A stretch of DNA of 64,000 bases, from contig CAMPKU010000001.1 in NCBI GenBank assembly GCA_946887385.1, forward strand, positions 22,656 through 86,655, read 5' to 3'. A program made the position numbers and the translations under genes. The notes beneath the pieces were generated by a model. That model worked only from the letters and a program-made list of their open reading frames with translations. It ran no database searches and was not told the origin of the DNA. Of the stretch, positions 51,505 to 59,415 are shown piece by piece (within the stretch, counting starts at the first letter, position 1; each line of letters opens with the position of its first letter). This DNA is from an uncultured Gammaproteobacteria bacterium. GTDB taxonomy: Bacteria > Pseudomonadota > Gammaproteobacteria > Rariloculales > Rariloculaceae.

Positions 51505-52312
51505 GACGGATCTCGGCCGGGACCTCGAGGACGAGGGCCGGCGTCAAGCGGAACGGCGAGCGCTCGAAGACCGCGAGCCGCAAACTCTCGAACGCGACAT
51601 CGACGCTACGCGCGCCGACCTTCGCGCGACGCTGGAAGCGCTCGAGCGGCGGTTATCGCTCGACCGGATGATGGAGCTCACGGTCGGCCGGATTCGCGAG
51701 CGCGGCGGCGAGTTCGCAGGCAACCTGACGGATGCGGCTACCCGCAATCCGGTGCCGATGCTGCTCACCTCGATCGGGCTCGGCTGGATGATGCTCGCGA
51801 GCCGCAGCAGCGGCCGGACCGCTGCCACCGCGCGCGACGACGGCGGCGGCATCGGCGCGGGGATGCGCGAACGTATGGGCCACGCACGTGAGGGCCTCGA
51901 TCGAGTGCGCGAACGCGTGGGAGAAGGCATCGACCACGCGCGGGAGCGTGTGGGAGAGGGCTTGGATCACGCGCGGGAACGCGCGGACTACGCACGTGAG
52001 CGCCTGCATCGAGCCCGCGGAGGCGTGAACCATGCCCGTGAACGCATGGACCGGCTGCTCGACGAGCAGCCGCTGCTGCTCGGTGCGTTCGGTCTCGCGG
52101 CGGGTGCGATCATCGGCGCCTTGCTGCCGACCACGGAGGCCGAGGATCGTTGGATTGGCGATGTGCGCGACAAAGCGGTTAGAAATGTGGCCGAAGCGAG
52201 CCGCTCGGGCTATGAGGCGGCGCGCGAGCAGGCGGAAGCTTATTCGGCTCCCGGCGGCAACAGCGGTGCTGCAGACGGCGAAGAGCGCAGCCCGTCGCCG
52301 CGGCCGCACTGA
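51491..52312 (+). CDS. DUF3618-family membrane protein with heptad repeats
   Basis: A 273-residue protein. The DUF3618 segment is LERDIDATRADLRATLEALE (about 35-54), and a hydrophobic stretch near 92-112 follows. Then come repeated HARERVGEG/DYARERLHRAR units (about 130-185), a long amphipathic or coiled helix. A second helix is LLLGAFGLAAGAIIGALLP (about 198-216). It overlaps the holin-like gene by 14 bases. DUF3618 proteins co-occur with YqjD/YqjE-like ones in desiccation and osmotic stress contexts. Function inferred only. Confidence 0.82.
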   Translation: MSTIETDLGRDLEDEGRRQAERRALEDREPQTLERDIDATRADLRATLEALERRLSLDRMMELTVGRIRERGGEFAGNLTDAATRNPVPMLLTSIGLGWMMLASRSSGRTAATARDDGGGIGAGMRERMGHAREGLDRVRERVGEGIDHARERVGEGLDHARERADYARERLHRARGGVNHARERMDRLLDEQPLLLGAFGLAAGAIIGALLPTTEAEDRWIGDVRDKAVRNVAEASRSGYEAAREQAEAYSAPGGNSGAADGEERSPSPRPH

Positions 52313-52488
52313 CGGCGCACGAAGCCGATCTGCATCGCTTCGTCGGGCGGCGGCCAGACGAGCTTTAACGGCGGCGCGAGCATCTTGAGCTGCTTGGTGA
52401 GCAGCTGGCCGTAATCGGAGAACCGCCAACGGATGGCGCCGGGCAGACTGTCGGCGAGCGCGCACAGCCGGTCGTGTCGATCGAGCAT
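52240..52488 (-). CDS. Possible small hypothetical protein
   Basis: An 82-residue frame starting MLDRHDRLCALADSLPG, with a helical FSDYGQLLTKQLKML and VWPPPDEAMQIGFVRR. GGGAGGC lies just upstream of ATG 52488, nine bases after the outer-membrane protein stop, so it could be co-transcribed. Its last 73 bases are antisense to DUF3618, which lowers confidence. Family not recognised. Confidence 0.38.
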   Translation of the reverse strand: MLDRHDRLCALADSLPGAIRWRFSDYGQLLTKQLKMLAPPLKLVWPPPDEAMQIGFVRRQCGRGDGLRSSPSAAPLLPPGAE

Positions 52489-52496
52489 GCGCCTCC

Positions 52497-53081
52497 CTAC
52501 TCGCGGCGGTCGTCGCGGTTGCGTCTCAAGCCCCAGCCCACGCCGACCATGAGCTGTTGCAAGTTGCTGTCGAAGCGCACGGCCTGCAACGACACGCTCC
52601 ACGGGTCGGAAAAATACCAGCGTGCGCCAACTCCAAGCACGGCGCCGCGATCGTGTGACCGCGCGTCGGGCAGTGCCAGGTTCGCGTCGATCGTGGCGCG
52701 ATAGTAGCCAAAGGTGGCGATTAGCTGAACTTGGCCCACCTCGAATCGCGGCGCCAGCGCGGCTTTGACGATCCGGATGTCGTTGCCGCCGAACTCCGTG
52801 ACGATCTGGGGGCAGACGGTGCCGCTCACGCACGGCGTGCCCGTGGCATCGAAGTCGTCGTAGCCGTACGCGCCGAGCTCGATGCCCCAGTAACGCCCGA
52901 ATGCGACGCCAAAATCGATACCGTACGCGAGCGCGCGATCGTCGACACGGCCGTTGAGCGGGGCGCCGCGCGGCCAATCCGCATTGGCGAACCCGAGTTG
53001 CGCGGAGACATACGGCTGCCCTTCGGCGAGCCCGGCCGCGGCGAGCAGCCCACCGGCCGCAAGAATCCAAAGAGCACGCAT
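52497..53081 (-). CDS. Small outer-membrane beta-barrel protein
   Basis: A 194-residue exported protein with a signal peptide ending GLAEGQPYV (about 20). Alternating strands follow, including YVSAQLGFANADW, GIELGAYGYDDFD, IATFGYYRATIDANL, GVGARWYFSDPWSVSLQ and LMVGVGWGL. This fits an 8-strand OmpW/OprF-like or porin-like barrel. The ribosome site before ATG 53081 is weak. A weaker sigma-54 match (53093-53108) lies upstream, with YfaZ divergent. Specific family not certain. Confidence 0.75.
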   Translation of the reverse strand: MRALWILAAGGLLAAAGLAEGQPYVSAQLGFANADWPRGAPLNGRVDDRALAYGIDFGVAFGRYWGIELGAYGYDDFDATGTPCVSGTVCPQIVTEFGGNDIRIVKAALAPRFEVGQVQLIATFGYYRATIDANLALPDARSHDRGAVLGVGARWYFSDPWSVSLQAVRFDSNLQQLMVGVGWGLRRNRDDRRE

Positions 53082-53092
53082 GACATGCACAA

Positions 53093-53108
53093 AGCAAGAT
53101 TCGGACCA
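53093..53108 (-). promoter_or_regulatory. Weak sigma-54-like promoter of the barrel gene
   Basis: Minus strand reads TGGTCCGAATCTTGCT. GG and TTGCT are right, but the -24 core differs at two positions. It ends 12 bases before the ATG, so the gene start may be slightly downstream, or the site spurious. Confidence 0.35.
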
Positions 53109-53159
53109 GCGAGCGTTGCGCGGCCGGTGCCTCGAATATCGCGCATCTGGAACGGCGGA

Positions 53160-53175
53160 TGGCACGCAAATTGCT
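53160..53175 (+). promoter_or_regulatory. Sigma-54 promoter of the YfaZ-like gene
   Basis: TGGCACGCAAATTGCT matches consensus fully. An ATG at 53159 overlaps this element and so cannot be the start, which supports the GTG at 53243. Confidence 0.8.
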
Positions 53176-53242
53176 CATAGCGTGGGGAGATACAAACGGA
53201 CAGGGACTGTCGCGTCGCTCACCCCAGAGCAAGGAGGCAAAG

Positions 53243-53872
53243 GTGCTTAGACAAAGAGGTCGGCTCGCGTGGCGCTCGATCGCAATCTTTGCGTCGATAC
53301 TGGTCTCAACGGGACCGCTCGCCGCTCAGCCACGTCAAGACGGCACCGAGCGCGTAAGGACCGTCGATCACGCGATCGAAATGTACGTCAGCGACGATGC
53401 ATTGCAGGGCTTGTACGTGCGGACGCTGGATCTAGGCGAAGTGGGGCCGACCCAGGTGCGCGGCGGTTTCTTCTACAACGAGGACCGCGATCTAATCGCA
53501 GTTGCCGATCTGCTAGCGGAAGTCGGCGACGAGGTCGACGTACGCAGGCTCGAGCTGCGGGTGGGCACGCGCGTATATGGCGCATTCCTTGCCCCGGAAG
53601 ATCAGGACGTGTTCGGGGTCGGACTGGGCGGCGAGGCCGAGTACTTCTTCAATTCTGCGCGCAATGTCTCTGCGACGCTCAGCGCGTTCTACTCGCCGGA
53701 CATCGTCACGTTCGGCACGGCGGACAACGTCAAGGATGCGAGCTTGCGGTTGATGGCGCGGCTGCGCAACGGCACGGACGTGTTCGTAGGCTTCCGGGTG
53801 TTCGAGATCGACCTGCCTGTCGATCGCGAGGTGGACGACAACATGCACGTGGGGTTCCGCCGCAGCTTCTAA
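53243..53872 (+). CDS. YfaZ-family outer-membrane protein
   Basis: A 209-residue exported protein. The signal peptide reaches about 30 (SILVSTGPLAAQP). The body has strands including GLYVRTLDLGEVGPTQVRGG, VFGVGLGGEAEYFF and MARLRNGTDVFVGFRVFEID, and ends MHVGFRRSF with the C-terminal Phe of outer-membrane barrels. The pattern matches YfaZ. GTG 53243 follows AGGAGGC. Monocistronic by spacing; sigma-54 promoter upstream. Role unknown, perhaps passive permeability under stress. Confidence 0.8.
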   Translation: MLRQRGRLAWRSIAIFASILVSTGPLAAQPRQDGTERVRTVDHAIEMYVSDDALQGLYVRTLDLGEVGPTQVRGGFFYNEDRDLIAVADLLAEVGDEVDVRRLELRVGTRVYGAFLAPEDQDVFGVGLGGEAEYFFNSARNVSATLSAFYSPDIVTFGTADNVKDASLRLMARLRNGTDVFVGFRVFEIDLPVDREVDDNMHVGFRRSF

Positions 53873-53936
53873 CGGGTGGGGCGGGTCGCGCCGTTTTAGG
53901 CGGCGCCGGCTCGAGCGCCGCACGGCGAGGTGGCCT

Positions 53937-55295
53937 GTGAAAGGTGGCTCCGGTCGGCCGCGCGCGCCGCGCAGCGGCAAGCGCGTGCAATGGACTCGAT
54001 TCGCGGAAATCGGCGAGGAGCTCGCGGCCGGCGATGGTTCGCCCGAACAGCTCGAGCGAGCGCTTGCGCGAGGCGGCGCCGCGCTCGGTTACGATGCCGT
54101 GCTGCATTACGAGCCGCTCGAATCGGGAGCTGCACGTCTCACTCTCGTGGCCGCCGCCGGGATGGGCTCGTCGCTGCCCGAGCAATTGCGCGAGATCGCG
54201 GGGAGCGAGCACGTCTTCGCGGCCGCTGTGAGGCGCGAGCGGGCAATTTTGGAACGCCTGGATAAATCGCCGCCGGCGGCAGCGCTCTGCTTGCACGAGT
54301 GCGGCATTCGCTGCTGCATTTGCGAACCGCTCGTCATCGGCGCCGACCTGCTGGGCGTACTGGTATTCGCGAGGCGCACGCAAGCGACAGTGCGGCCCAG
54401 CGATCTCGAGCTCATCGAGTGGTTCGGCAGTCTGGTCGCCCGCCACATCGCACGCCGGCGCGGGGAGCGGCCGCTCAGCGGCCTGCGCGAGGACCTTCGC
54501 GGCGTCAGCCGTCGCGAGGACGACTTCCTGGCGATCCTTGCGCACGAGGTGCGCAATCCGCTCGCTCCGATCCGCAGCGCCGTGCAAGGGCTGAAGGCCG
54601 CGGCCCCCGACAACGCGGCCATCTGTACCGCTAGCGACATCATCGAGCGCCAGGTGACTTACCTCGTCAGGCTCGTCGACGACCTGCTCGACGTCGCGCG
54701 CCTCGGCCGCGGCAAGCTGGCGTTGAAGAACGAGCGCATCGAGCTCATGGCGGTGGTGCGACAGGCCGTCGAGGCGTGCCGCCCCCAGCTCGCCGCGGCG
54801 CGTCACGAGCTCGTTGTGTCGAGCCTCGATGATTCTTGCTTCGTCACCGGCGATTTCGTGCGCCTGACGCAGGTGGTGAGCAACCTGATTGCCAACGCCG
54901 CGAAGTTTACGGCGCCCGGCGGACGAATCGAAACGAGCGTAGGACGCGAGGCCGGCAGCGCCGTGCTTCGCGTGTGCGACAACGGTCGAGGCATGGACGC
55001 CGCCACTGTCGCGAACGTGTTCGAGATGTTCTACCAGGGGTCGCGAGCGGGCGAGCGCTCGCGGGGCGGGCTGGGTATCGGTCTGGCGCTCGTGAGGAGC
55101 ATCGTCGCGTTGCATCGCGGGGAAGTGGAAGCCTTCAGCAGAGGCCCCGGCTGCGGCAGCGAATTTGTCGTCCGGCTGCCATTGGCCGGCGAGAGCGCGC
55201 CCGCCGACGCCCCGGGCGAGCCGCTCGAGCGCAAAGACGCACGGCGCGAATCCTCTTCGCGACGGGCGAAAAGCACTGTGCTCAAGGCCGGTTAG
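53937..55295 (+). CDS. GAF-domain sensor histidine kinase
   Basis: A 452-residue cytoplasmic sensor kinase without transmembrane segments. Residues about 20-170 form a GAF-type sensory domain with a Cys-rich region (LHECGIRCCICEPL, about 120-133) that could bind metal or sense redox. The HisKA phosphoacceptor is in ILAHEVRNPLAPIRS (His about 202). The HATPase_c domain has the N-box (NLIANAAKF), G1 (VCDNGRGM) and G2 (GGLGIGLALVRSIV). A basic tail (ESSSRRAKS) ends the protein. GTG 53937 is chosen, 64 bases after the YfaZ stop. No response regulator is adjacent; it might feed the RpoN activator, an inference only. Confidence 0.88.
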   Translation: MKGGSGRPRAPRSGKRVQWTRFAEIGEELAAGDGSPEQLERALARGGAALGYDAVLHYEPLESGAARLTLVAAAGMGSSLPEQLREIAGSEHVFAAAVRRERAILERLDKSPPAAALCLHECGIRCCICEPLVIGADLLGVLVFARRTQATVRPSDLELIEWFGSLVARHIARRRGERPLSGLREDLRGVSRREDDFLAILAHEVRNPLAPIRSAVQGLKAAAPDNAAICTASDIIERQVTYLVRLVDDLLDVARLGRGKLALKNERIELMAVVRQAVEACRPQLAAARHELVVSSLDDSCFVTGDFVRLTQVVSNLIANAAKFTAPGGRIETSVGREAGSAVLRVCDNGRGMDAATVANVFEMFYQGSRAGERSRGGLGIGLALVRSIVALHRGEVEAFSRGPGCGSEFVVRLPLAGESAPADAPGEPLERKDARRESSSRRAKSTVLKAG

Positions 55296-55306
55296 CGCAA
55301 ATTGAC

Positions 55307-55322
55307 TGGCACGCGCCTTGCA
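55307..55322 (+). promoter_or_regulatory. Sigma-54 promoter of the 55363 gene
   Basis: TGGCACGCGCCTTGCA matches the consensus perfectly, 41 bases before the ATG at 55363. Confidence 0.82.
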
Positions 55323-55362
55323 TTGCGTGGCTCGACGGATTCCTCTGTAGGAGAGAGCACCC

Positions 55363-56199
55363 ATGGCGGTTAGTTACGGCAGTCACGAGCATCGCTTTGC
55401 AGCGACGGCGTGGTTCGGCACCGAAGGGATGAAGGTGTCGTGGGGCGGGGTGTTCGCCGGCGTGCTCGTGGCAATCGGTGTCAGCATGCTGCTGGCGTCG
55501 CTCGGCGTGGCCATCGGCGTGTCCACTGTGGATCCCGGCAGCACCGAGCCGAGCACTATCGGCATCGGGGCCGCGATCTGGGGCGGGCTGCAGCTTCTCA
55601 TTGCGTTGTTCGTGGGCGGAATGGTCGCCACGCGCGTCGGAGCCATCATCGACCGAACCACGGGATTTTTCGAAGGTGTGCTCGTTTGGGTCGTGAGCTT
55701 CATGTTGATGGCCTATCTCGCCGGCAACGGCATCGCGAGCGTCGCGAGCGGCGCGTTCAGCATGCTCGGGGGCGCCACTCAAACGCTCGGTGCTGTGGTG
55801 CAAGGGCCGGGCGGTGCCGCCAACGTCGACGTGTCGGGCACGATCGAGGAGATGGCCGAGCGGCTTCGCAGCCCCGAGCTGGTCAATGAGGTGGCGTCCA
55901 TCACCGGATTGTCCGTGAACGAAACCCGTAACACGCTCAACGACACCGCCACGCGGGTGGAAGCGAATCGCGACAATCCCGCGCAGGCGGCCGAGGAAGC
56001 GCGTCGCGGGGTCGCGAGCCTTTTCGACCGCGCGCGCACGAGCGGCGCGCTCGCCGCACAGGCCGAGGCCGTTCAGCCCGAAGCGGCTTCGACGGCGTGG
56101 CTCACATTCGCCGCCTTGCTGCTGTCGCTCGGCGCTGCGGTAGCCGGCGCGATGCTCGGTCGCAGCAACGCAGCGGACGCTGTGACGGCCGGTAACTGA
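55363..56199 (+). CDS. Four-helix hypothetical membrane protein
   Basis: A 278-residue protein of unrecognised family. Helices: GVFAGVLVAIGVSMLLASLG, GLQLLIALFVGGMVATRV, FEGVLVWVVSFMLMAYLAG (about 28-140) and a C-terminal one, WLTFAALLLSLGAAVAGAML. A large hydrophilic loop (about 150-235) is helical and charged (TIEEMAERLRSPELVNEV). GGAGAGA precedes ATG 55363. Downstream genes are convergent, so it is monocistronic, under its own sigma-54 promoter. A stress-linked envelope role is inference. Confidence 0.75.
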   Translation: MAVSYGSHEHRFAATAWFGTEGMKVSWGGVFAGVLVAIGVSMLLASLGVAIGVSTVDPGSTEPSTIGIGAAIWGGLQLLIALFVGGMVATRVGAIIDRTTGFFEGVLVWVVSFMLMAYLAGNGIASVASGAFSMLGGATQTLGAVVQGPGGAANVDVSGTIEEMAERLRSPELVNEVASITGLSVNETRNTLNDTATRVEANRDNPAQAAEEARRGVASLFDRARTSGALAAQAEAVQPEAASTAWLTFAALLLSLGAAVAGAMLGRSNAADAVTAGN

Positions 56200-56216
56200 G
56201 GCCGCTGCGTCCCCGT

Positions 56217-57965
56217 TTAGCTCGCGCCGCGCACGGGGACCGGTGCGTCCGCCGGCAGCGTATAGCGCGATTCCACCGCGTCACGCAGCGCAGCCTGGGC
56301 AGCTTCGCGCGACACGAACCGATCCCGCTCGATGGATTCGGCCTCCGAGGCGAGCTCGTCATCTTTGATGACGTCGCGAAACCAACGCGAATAGTCGGCG
56401 CGGCGAAAGTGATAGCGCCAGGTGTCGTCGTCGACTCCCGCTGCAACCTCGAGGAATTGCAACAAATTTTGCGCACGGAGGTTGAGCTTTCCTTCCGGAC
56501 CGCGGAAATAGAAACTCCGGTCCGGCGGTAATTGGCCGACCGCGTACTTGCGGGTGTGTCTGCGTTGCTCGGCGCTCGGCGGCTCGATCCGGATTCGACG
56601 GCAGCTGTCGTCCGCCGCCGACCACAGCAGCACTTCGCCCACGCTCACGGGCACGGACGCCGCGGCCGCGGCGCTCGGAGGCAGGGAAACGCCGCGTAGC
56701 GCGACGAACCGGTGCACCACCTCGGGCGCGGTGGGCCCGACAGCGACGAGCTGCGTGACGCGCTGCTGCAACTCTGCCGATAACAGCTCGGGGTGAACGG
56801 TCACGAGCAGCACGTTGACCAGCGTTTCGGGCAACAGGTCGTTCGGAACTTGCCACTCGGCCGGCAATAGGTGATGCGCTTCGTCGATCACGAGCCAATG
56901 CGGCCGGCCGTACCGCGCGCGCAAGTCGAGAAGATCCGCCAGCAAAGCCGAAAAATAACGCGGCCGGTCCGAGATCGGCACGCCCGTCAAACACACGACG
57001 CCGTTGACGGTGTAGTCCTCGAGCAGCTGCATGATTTCGTCGCGAGAGGGCTCCGCGTCGGGCTTGCCGACGACGATCGCGCCCGGTTGCTCCTCGTAGT
57101 CGCCTTCCGGGTCGATGATGCAGAGCTGATACGAGCACCGGAGTAACGACTCGACGACCCGCCGGGCGACCGTCGATTTGCCGCTGGCCGATGCCCCGCA
57201 AACCAAAGTGCAGCCGCCGTACGGCTCGAGCGTCACGGGATTGCCGAGCTCGTCGACGCCGAACTCGAGCTGTTGGTCGGCCGGAGAGCGTGTCGTGCCA
57301 AGGTCGTTCGCGACGAGCGCTTCCGCTAGCTCGCGCACGCCGGCGCCGGCATCGCCGCGCAAGTGGATATCCACCTCGTCCTGAAGCGCGGGCAAAGCGC
57401 CCGCCACGGCGGCGGAACGCTCGCACAATTTCAGGAACGAGTGATCGTTCTCGGCATCGCCGACGCCTACGACGTTGTGCGGCGAAATCTTCAGCTCCTC
57501 GAGCGCGGCGAGGACGCCGGTGGCCTTGTTCACGCCTGCCGGCAGGATCATCACGGCGCCCTTGTTGAAGATCACCTGGTGCTCGAGACCGAGATCGCGA
57601 ATTGCGGCCAGCACCGCAGTCTCGTGCGGCTCGCGAGTGGCGACGATGACTTCGCCTACCTCGAGCGGTGCGATGCCGCGTTGCCTCAATGTGGCGAGCA
57701 GGGCAGGCGGCGGCGGGTCCGCGAGACGGCGCCGCTCTTTCGTCGCCGGCCGGTACAGGAGCGCACCGTTCTCGGCCACGACCCGCTCGAAAATCTCGAG
57801 CTCGGGGTACAGGCTCATGAGCTCTTCGAGTCGCCGGCCGGTGACGAGCATCAGCCGCCTGCCTGTGGCCAGCACGGCCTCGAGGGCCGCAGTCGTTTCG
57901 GCCGCTACGCGGCCGTCCGTGGCCAGCGTGGCGTCATAGTCCGTCGCCAGAAGGTGGTATCGCAT
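56217..57965 (-). CDS. HAD phosphatase-P-loop ATPase fusion
   Basis: A 582-residue two-domain protein. The N-terminal part (about 1-225) is a HAD-IIB phosphatase with motif I LLATDYDATL (Asp9 nucleophile, Asp11 acid) and motif IV VVGVGDAENDHSFL (about 162-175). Residues about 225-470 form a DUF87/HerA-like ATPase with Walker A CGASASGKST (about 254-263) and Walker B PHWLVIDEAHHLLP. The C-terminal tail is acidic and unassigned. ATG 57965 lies within the end of the preceding small Cys gene (32 bases overlap). The fusion of a Cof-type phosphatase with a helicase/pump-like ATPase is unusual. Substrate unknown; sigma-54 control is shared with SRPBCC. Confidence 0.85.
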   Translation of the reverse strand: MRYHLLATDYDATLATDGRVAAETTAALEAVLATGRRLMLVTGRRLEELMSLYPELEIFERVVAENGALLYRPATKERRRLADPPPPALLATLRQRGIAPLEVGEVIVATREPHETAVLAAIRDLGLEHQVIFNKGAVMILPAGVNKATGVLAALEELKISPHNVVGVGDAENDHSFLKLCERSAAVAGALPALQDEVDIHLRGDAGAGVRELAEALVANDLGTTRSPADQQLEFGVDELGNPVTLEPYGGCTLVCGASASGKSTVARRVVESLLRCSYQLCIIDPEGDYEEQPGAIVVGKPDAEPSRDEIMQLLEDYTVNGVVCLTGVPISDRPRYFSALLADLLDLRARYGRPHWLVIDEAHHLLPAEWQVPNDLLPETLVNVLLVTVHPELLSAELQQRVTQLVAVGPTAPEVVHRFVALRGVSLPPSAAAAASVPVSVGEVLLWSAADDSCRRIRIEPPSAEQRRHTRKYAVGQLPPDRSFYFRGPEGKLNLRAQNLLQFLEVAAGVDDDTWRYHFRRADYSRWFRDVIKDDELASEAESIERDRFVSREAAQAALRDAVESRYTLPADAPVPVRGAS

Positions 57966-58185
57966 CGGAGGCGCCTTTTGCGCTCGTTAGCTTGGCCAAC
58001 ACCGTGGAAAGCTGCGCCGGTTTGCAGGCAAACGTGGCGCTGTCCGTCGCCGAGCGCACGAGCGCCAACGACTCGAAATGGGGGCAGTAGACGAGAAACG
58101 GGAACGTGAACCGCTGCTGCGAGTTGAAGCACTGTAAGCAGATACCGGCCGGAACCCGTATCGTCTTCGAACGTGCGACCTTCAC
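57934..58185 (-). CDS. Small Cys-containing hypothetical protein
   Basis: An 83-residue frame that begins at GTG 58185, overlapping the SRPBCC stop (GTGA). It carries a CLQC motif (Cys16, Cys19) followed by FPFLVYCPHFESLAL (Cys34), with a fourth Cys at 54. A metal-binding or redox role is possible. Its 3' end overlaps the HAD-ATPase start by 32 bases. The gene is squeezed exactly between two others with overlaps on both sides, a pattern typical of real coupled genes. Family not recognised. Confidence 0.55.
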   Translation of the reverse strand: MKVARSKTIRVPAGICLQCFNSQQRFTFPFLVYCPHFESLALVRSATDSATFACKPAQLSTVLAKLTSAKGASDAIPPSGDGL

Positions 58186-58691
58186 TGGCGAATGCGCGCC
58201 TCGGTTGGGCGCCTGTCGCTGACGATTCCCGCGCGTTGCCCACCGTGCACTTCGCCGCGCCATGCGCCATCGGCGACTTGCCGTTTCTCGATGTAGCTCT
58301 TGAAGTCCTGCATCGTGTTGTCGACATGCGCTGCGAATAGGCCGAGGGCGTTGCCTGCATTTTCGGCGAAGCCCTGTGGGTCGTAGCTCACGCTGAGGCG
58401 CACGAGCGTGCGATTGCCGGGCAACGGCTCGAACCGCACGGTGCCTGTATTGCGTGCGCCACTCGTGCTGCGCCAGGAAATCCGCTCGTCGGGTACTTGC
58501 TCGGTGATCTCGACGTCCCACCCGATGTCTTTGCCGAAGATGGCGGCGTGCCAGCGCACGTGGGTGTCGTCGAGCTGCTCGACTTCCTTTACTCCCGACA
58601 TGAACCGCGGGAACTCCTCGAACTGAGTCCATTGGTTGTAAACGGTACGAATCGGGCAATCGATCTCCATGTTTTTTTCTACTCGTTCCAC
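58182..58691 (-). CDS. SRPBCC/START-like ligand-binding protein
   Basis: A 169-residue protein of the SRPBCC superfamily (polyketide cyclase/dehydrase type). Typical segments are CPIRTVYNQWTQFEEFPRFM (about 17-36), VKEVEQLDDTHVRWHA and DVEITEQVPDERISWRS, and the late NTMQDFKSYIEKR. GTG 58691 with AAGGAGAG upstream is chosen; the longer frame from 58772 would begin upstream of the sigma-54 promoter. It binds a small hydrophobic ligand in the cytoplasm or membrane interface. Homologues appear in stress operons with CBS and PRC-barrel genes, as here. Confidence 0.85.
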   Translation of the reverse strand: MERVEKNMEIDCPIRTVYNQWTQFEEFPRFMSGVKEVEQLDDTHVRWHAAIFGKDIGWDVEITEQVPDERISWRSTSGARNTGTVRFEPLPGNRTLVRLSVSYDPQGFAENAGNALGLFAAHVDNTMQDFKSYIEKRQVADGAWRGEVHGGQRAGIVSDRRPTEARIRQ

Positions 58692-58728
58692 CGGACTCTC
58701 TCCTTGAGCCGATCGGGAATACGGTAGG

Positions 58729-58744
58729 TGCAAGTTCCGTTCCG
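58729..58744 (-). promoter_or_regulatory. Sigma-54-like promoter of the SRPBCC-HAD/ATPase operon
   Basis: Minus strand reads CGGAACGGAACTTGCA. The -12 is perfect and the -24 GG is present, with two core mismatches. It is 38 bases before GTG 58691. Confidence 0.5.
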
Positions 58745-58875
58745 CGGTGCGTATGGCCGGCGCGCAGGGCACCGCCGTGCACCGCTAGCGCTCGAATCCT
58801 GGGCTTCCAGTTCTTGCAACCACCCCCGGAAATTGGATGATCAAGCGGCTATATATAAGGTGTGGTCGGCGTCGC

Positions 58876-58895
58876 CGCCGGCGATCAAGCCGGCG
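58876..58895 (-). terminator. Hairpin at the end of the CBS gene
   Basis: CGCCGGC-GATCAA-GCCGGCG is a 7-bp stem overlapping the CBS stop codon. No T-run follows, so its role is uncertain. Confidence 0.3.
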
Positions 58896-59376
58896 CGTCG
58901 GGATGCGGCGCAGGCTCGCAAATAGCCGCCAGCGTGTGTCCCACGTCGCGCTCCGACACCACGCCGGGCTTGCGCGAGGTGGCCCCGCCGCGAGCGGCGC
59001 GGGCAAAGTCCGCCAACGACACGATGCCGACCAGCGCGCCGCTGGTGTCCGTAATGGGCACACGTCGAATTTGCTGCTCTCGCATCAGAAGCTCGACATC
59101 CTCGGGGCGATCGTCGAGCTCGCACACGCGAATGTCGCGGCTCATGGCGTCGGCCACTTTGAGCTCACTGAGAGGGCGTCCTTGAAACAGCGCGGCCATG
59201 CAGATGTCGCGATCCGTGAGCATGCCGATGACTCGGGAAGCGCCGGTGCTGCCGGCGTCCGCGCAGACGGGTAGGCAGCCGCAATCGTGCTCCCACATGA
59301 GGGCTGCGGCTTGGTCGAGCGTTTGGTCCGGGCGGCACTGCCGCACGTGCCGCGACATCAGCGGTTCGATCGTCAT
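58885..59376 (-). CDS. Tandem CBS-domain protein
   Basis: A 163-residue cytoplasmic protein with two CBS domains: the first about 8-68 (CGCLPVCADA, VIGMLTDRDICM) and the second about 78-138 (MREQQIRRVPITDTSGALVGIVSLADFAR). Such pairs form a Bateman module binding adenine nucleotides and gauge energy status. ATG 59376 follows GGAGGTG. Transcribed divergently from the glucosidase gene, from sigma-54 promoters that almost touch. Probably a nucleotide-sensing regulator of this island. Confidence 0.9.
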   Translation of the reverse strand: MTIEPLMSRHVRQCRPDQTLDQAAALMWEHDCGCLPVCADAGSTGASRVIGMLTDRDICMAALFQGRPLSELKVADAMSRDIRVCELDDRPEDVELLMREQQIRRVPITDTSGALVGIVSLADFARAARGGATSRKPGVVSERDVGHTLAAICEPAPHPDAPA

Positions 59377-59397
59377 GGGCACCTCCGGCATTCGCAT

Positions 59398-59413
59398 TGC
59401 AAGCCCCATGCCG
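59398..59413 (-). promoter_or_regulatory. Sigma-54 promoter of the CBS gene
   Basis: Minus strand reads CGGCATGGGGCTTGCA, consensus except the first base. It is 22 bases before the ATG at 59376 and only two bases from the divergent site at 59416-59431. Confidence 0.65.
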
Positions 59414-59415
59414 GC

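Noticed and set aside
53159..53242. ATG 53159 as start of the YfaZ-like gene
   Set aside because: The ATG overlaps the -24 element itself; the signal peptide begins properly after GTG 53243 with AGGAGGC upstream.
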